A stretch of 30,734 nucleotides of DNA, from positions 1,729-32,462 of the forward strand of contig JAAMXY010001473.1 of the NCBI GenBank assembly GCA_019677205.1, written 5' to 3'. A program made the position numbers and the translations under genes. The notes under the pieces were generated by a model. It ran no database searches. It saw only the letters and a program-made list of their open reading frames with translations, and was not told where the DNA came from. The stretch is from Pinguiococcus pyrenoidosus (taxonomy: Eukaryota; Sar; Pinguiophyceae; Pinguiochrysidales; Pinguiochrysidaceae). Shown in pieces: positions 27,741-30,734 of this stretch (within the stretch, counting starts at the first letter, position 1; the number at the start of each line of letters is the position of its first letter).

Positions 27741-28283
27741 TTTCGAAGAAGGAGCTTCGAAAGCTTGCGACCCCGCTCTCTGAGATGCTCCGTAGTCCCT
27801 GGCACTTCACGGCCCGCCTGAAATGCGCTTGTGGCGAAGCAGTGCCGGGGATTCTCAGAGGGATTGAGCGAAAGTGTGTAAAGGAGATGAATGCTGTCGA
27901 TTCCCAGTTTGAGTGCCTTTGGCGGGGAACGGAACCCTGTGCCTGGGCGTTTCCTTCCCAGACCCGTTGTTTGCGTTGCTTCGCATGCGGACTCCTGCAT
28001 GGCAGTGTTTCATTCTGGCTCGCACACACTTGCCCGTTGTTTGCGTGGCTTCGACGGAGTCGGGCCTTGTCTGCGATGAACATCCATCGCGTGAAGAGAG
28101 GGAGGCGTGCCCGTCCCACCTGAAGGTCTACCTTGAATCTCAGCAAGAAGCACTGTCCCGTGCCGTGGTGACGCTGAGGGGCACCGGCGTCCCCAGGCCG
28201 TTCAACTCCAAGGCCAGAGTTCTATGGGGCTGTGTGAGAAAAGTTGTCTTGGTTTACGGACAGCGGCCGTCGTGGTGGAGGCC
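27741..28283. other. Convergent intergenic region, DUF493 / coiled-coil gene
   Basis: These 540 bp between convergent stops hold a near-repeat (CCCGTTGTTTGCGTTGCTTCG at 27962, CCCGTTGTTTGCGTGGCTTCG near 28031). They also hold a Cys-rich 112-codon ATG frame (27785-28123, plus strand) without family resemblance. I see no supported gene. Confidence 0.4.
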
Positions 28284-30411
28284 TTACCGGTTCGGACTGA
28301 TGGGCGCGGGCGACGCCCAAGGCGAGGATTTGCTCTTCAGCTCTGGGCTCCCCTGCATGACTGCGGATGCGCCGCCGCTCGAATCGACCGCGTCGATCGC
28401 GCTTAGGAGCGAAGCATCATCCCACTCGACATCCAGCAAGTCCTTCTGGATGCGCTCAAGACGTTCTGCAAGCGAGGTCCCATCGATGAGTTCTCGCTTC
28501 GTGACCGGCGACGCCGTCGAATCAGCCTTGGTAGCGCCCACCCCAAGCACGGCGCCGCCACCGGACTCCGGATGCTTGCAATCCCCATGCATCGTCCTCA
28601 GCGGAATGCGGTTCACCACGCGATCCGCGTACACATCTTCATAACTCTTGTCTTGATGAAGAAAATCCGACGAAGGAATGGCTCCGTCTTGACTGAGCAC
28701 CCCCTCAGATACGACATCCCTTCTCGGATGAAGCTGCTTCATCGACGCAAATGTCTGGCGATAAGACCTTCTCTTTGACGGCGATCTTGATGAGCGCATG
28801 TCCGCCGCCCTCTTGGACTGAGCAGCGCTTCGCAGCCGCTTCAGCTCAAACTCGGCGAGGACGTCGTCGTATCTCCGAACTTGGTTCTCCCGTCGCTTGC
28901 TCTCTCGCAGTCGTCTCGAGTAGGTCTCCTTGATGCGCTGCACTCGCTTCTCTTCGCGACTCAAGAAGATGCTGTTGAGCTCGTACAGAAGCTGCGAGAT
29001 CGCCAGCTGGTCCCTGCTCGACTCGGTCGACAAGCGATCTAAAAGGAACTTGTTCCCCGCCTGAATCGCCGCTGAGGGAAGCCAGTTGAGCATCTCCGTT
29101 GCCATTGCCAGCTGCGTCCCGCAGGCCTTGCACGCGTCTTCCTGCTCCGTCCTGGGCAAGCACCTTGCGTTGAGAATGTGTGAGCAGCCAGTAGCCTCCG
29201 CGAAGGTATGGCCAGCGCGCTCGTCGTCGTAGATGGAGCAGTACTTGCTGGCTCGCTCCCACATGTCCTCGACTCCGTCTCTCATCGGCGACTGTGATCT
29301 GCAGCGGCGTCGCCGTCGAAGCTTCGCTCTCGGTACAGTGGAACCGTTCTCTCTATACAGGTTCTCTGTCCAGGCCATGGCTTTGAGGTTCTCAAACACC
29401 GTGGGATCGTCCGCCAGTTGCCCCGCGTCCCGGCCGTCCCTGGCGAGGAAGCTGGCCCCGGCGCTGTCGTCGTGGAAGGCCTTCCATCTGGCAAAGTCAC
29501 GCGTGCCAGAAATCAATCGCACGAGGCGAGAGTTATCCAAGCGAAGGCGGTCGACTTCCAACGCGAGCAGGCGCACGTCCATCCTTGCCTTCTGCAGGAC
29601 GGCAACGTCGCTTTCCAGCTTCTCGATGTGAGGCCTGACCGCCGCGTCCCGCTGCGCATATTCGGTCAGCTTCTGGGACGCTTTTTTCAGCTCCACCTTC
29701 AGCTGCTCTTTCTCTCTGACGTGCGCAAGGAGGTCCCGTTCCCGCGTGGCGGTCTGGCGCTGCAAGGTATCTCGGGCCACCTTCTCGTCCTCGTAGCTCC
29801 GATTCAAGGTGCTCAGGGACGCGTTCACCTCTGCGCAGTATTCTCTCGACTCTGCTAGCTCAGTCTGAGTCGACAAGAGACTCTGCGATGCCTTTGACGC
29901 GCTCTGAAAGAGCAGAAGGGGTTGAACATCCACTTAGCCTCGGCGCTACCTTCATGTGCCAAAGCCATTGGAGATGAAGCCGGATGGTATACCAGTTCGT
30001 GCTCTTGGAGCTGCGTTTGCTTCAGTGACAGCTCGTTCTGCAAGCTCTCCACCTGCTTCTCTGCGGCCTGCAGGAGAGTCTGGCTGGTTCCAAGCTCCCT
30101 GGATGTTCCCTGGACCTCCGCCTCGAGCTCCTGGACGAGCTCTTGCACGTATGTCATGGCAGAAAGCTTCGTTCGAAGCCTGTTTTATTTTGGTGTTTGG
30201 AGCGAAACGATCTGGGGTCAGTCTGGGCCGCGTGGCGGCAGTGCAGATGCTAGCGAGACAAGAACCTTATCTGCGCTTCTTCCAGGTCTGCGATCTTCTG
30301 CTCCGCGTCGCGCAACTCTCTCGTCCGCTGCTGGAGCATCAGCTGATGGCCGCGATCCTCGTCGCTCGCCGCCGCATCACTCGCGTCGGCCTTCGCATCC
30401 CTTTCCCACAT
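28284..30411 (-). CDS. Coiled-coil protein, function unknown
   Basis: Exons, down the minus strand, are 30411-30266, 30179-29993 and 29903-28284, giving 650 residues; phases are 2 and 0. The N-terminal 270 residues or so are nearly all coiled coil (GHQLMLQQRTRELRDAEQK, VQELVQELEAEVQG, TLNRSYEDEKVARDTLQRQ, ARMDVRLLALEVDRLRLDN). A middle part carries a Cys cluster (CSHILNARC...CKACG) that might bind zinc. A second basic helical region follows (EEKRVQRIKETYSRRLRESK). The C-terminal 200 residues are Ser/Pro-rich and probably disordered. This style is common in centrosomal, basal-body or cytoskeletal proteins, but nothing specific identifies it. Intron 1 uses a GTTCTT donor. Confidence 0.7.
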
Positions 30412-30734
30412 AGTGCACCTCCACAGACGGGTCGGAAGGGCGCCGGGGATCCCGAGAGGGCCCCACGTCCCGCGCGAATGGATTCAAGTTCTCCACGGAA
30501 TATCGTTCCCGGATCGACGAAGGGCTCCGTTCAAAAACGTTACATAAAACGAGATTATCTCCCACGATTCTACGATTCTGATTGAAGTGATTGGTCAGTC
30601 GTCGAATTTCCACCCATAATTCTCTGACTCCGCTGCTCCGTTTTCCCGCGCTTTTCAACTCAAACTGGTGCGGAAGAGGGTCTGCCGAGCGCCGTCGCCA
30701 ACTCCGGTTGCCATGCGCGTTTTCACGCCGCAGA
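30412..30734. other. Upstream region of the coiled-coil gene to the window edge
   Basis: This contains the presumed promoter of the coiled-coil gene. A plus-strand ATG in fair context (GTTGCCATGCG, 30713) runs off the end of the window and could start a neighbouring divergent gene, but only seven codons are visible. Confidence 0.3.

Noticed and set aside
27785-28123. 112-codon Cys-rich plus-strand frame
   Set aside because: Composition is irregular, there is no domain, and an overlapping near-repeat suggests non-coding DNA.
30713-30734. Start of a plus-strand gene at the right edge
   Set aside because: Only seven codons are visible, too few to support a gene.
1-30734. Bacterial operon or mobile-element reading of the window
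   Set aside because: Introns, organelle leaders and eukaryote-specific families are spread over the whole window, and no transposase, integrase or terminal repeats were seen.

Overview
This window is nuclear DNA of a GC-rich, gene-dense eukaryotic microbe, most likely an alga with a red-type secondary plastid (cryptophyte, stramenopile or haptophyte grade; I cannot choose between them). The evidence is spliceosomal introns in most genes, strong Kozak-type ATG contexts, and eukaryote-only families: ESCRT-I VPS37, TFIIIC subunit 1, sideroflexin, a GRK-type RGS-kinase and a B12D/MLRQ subunit. Two proteins start with a signal peptide followed directly by a phenylalanine motif (AQA|FVAP and VDA|FLSA), the bipartite leader of red secondary plastids. 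Introns are short (34 to 171 nt), mostly GT-AG, and several carry a CTAAC-like branch site.

Layout. 1-171 is the 3' end of a J-domain gene. 386-976 (-) is VPS37. 1538-4985 (+) is a kelch / fibronectin / Tudor-like scaffold protein with two introns. 5067-5861 (-) is a YaeQ-like nuclease-fold protein and 5977-6183 (-) the C-terminal exon of a B12D/MLRQ mitochondrial membrane protein. A 1.4 kb stretch with an AT-rich island follows. 7619-8589 (+) is a five-exon secreted PA-domain protein. 8868-13704 (-) is a four-exon TFIIIC largest-subunit gene. 14042-17395 (+) is a large secreted multidomain lectin. 17592-19382 (-) is a GRK-like kinase. 20125-21419 (-) is a five-exon beta-hydroxyacid dehydrogenase of a bacterial-looking subtype with a mitochondrial presequence, and 21859-23158 (-) is sideroflexin. 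From 23854 to 27740 lie three probable plastid proteins: an aromatic amino-acid permease, a PDZ protein and a DUF493 (YbeD-like) protein. 28284-30411 (-) is a coiled-coil protein.

Most gene models were rebuilt by hand from donor and acceptor sites; in each one the intron phases close and the domain sequence becomes continuous. They still need transcript confirmation. I saw no rRNA, tRNA, CRISPR array, transposase or virus-like gene. The genes do not form one pathway. The nearest thing to a functional grouping is two neighbouring mitochondrial genes (dehydrogenase and sideroflexin) followed by three plastid-targeted ones. The most unusual biology is the domain-in-domain architecture of the two largest reading frames, the very short introns, and the bacterial-type dehydrogenase.
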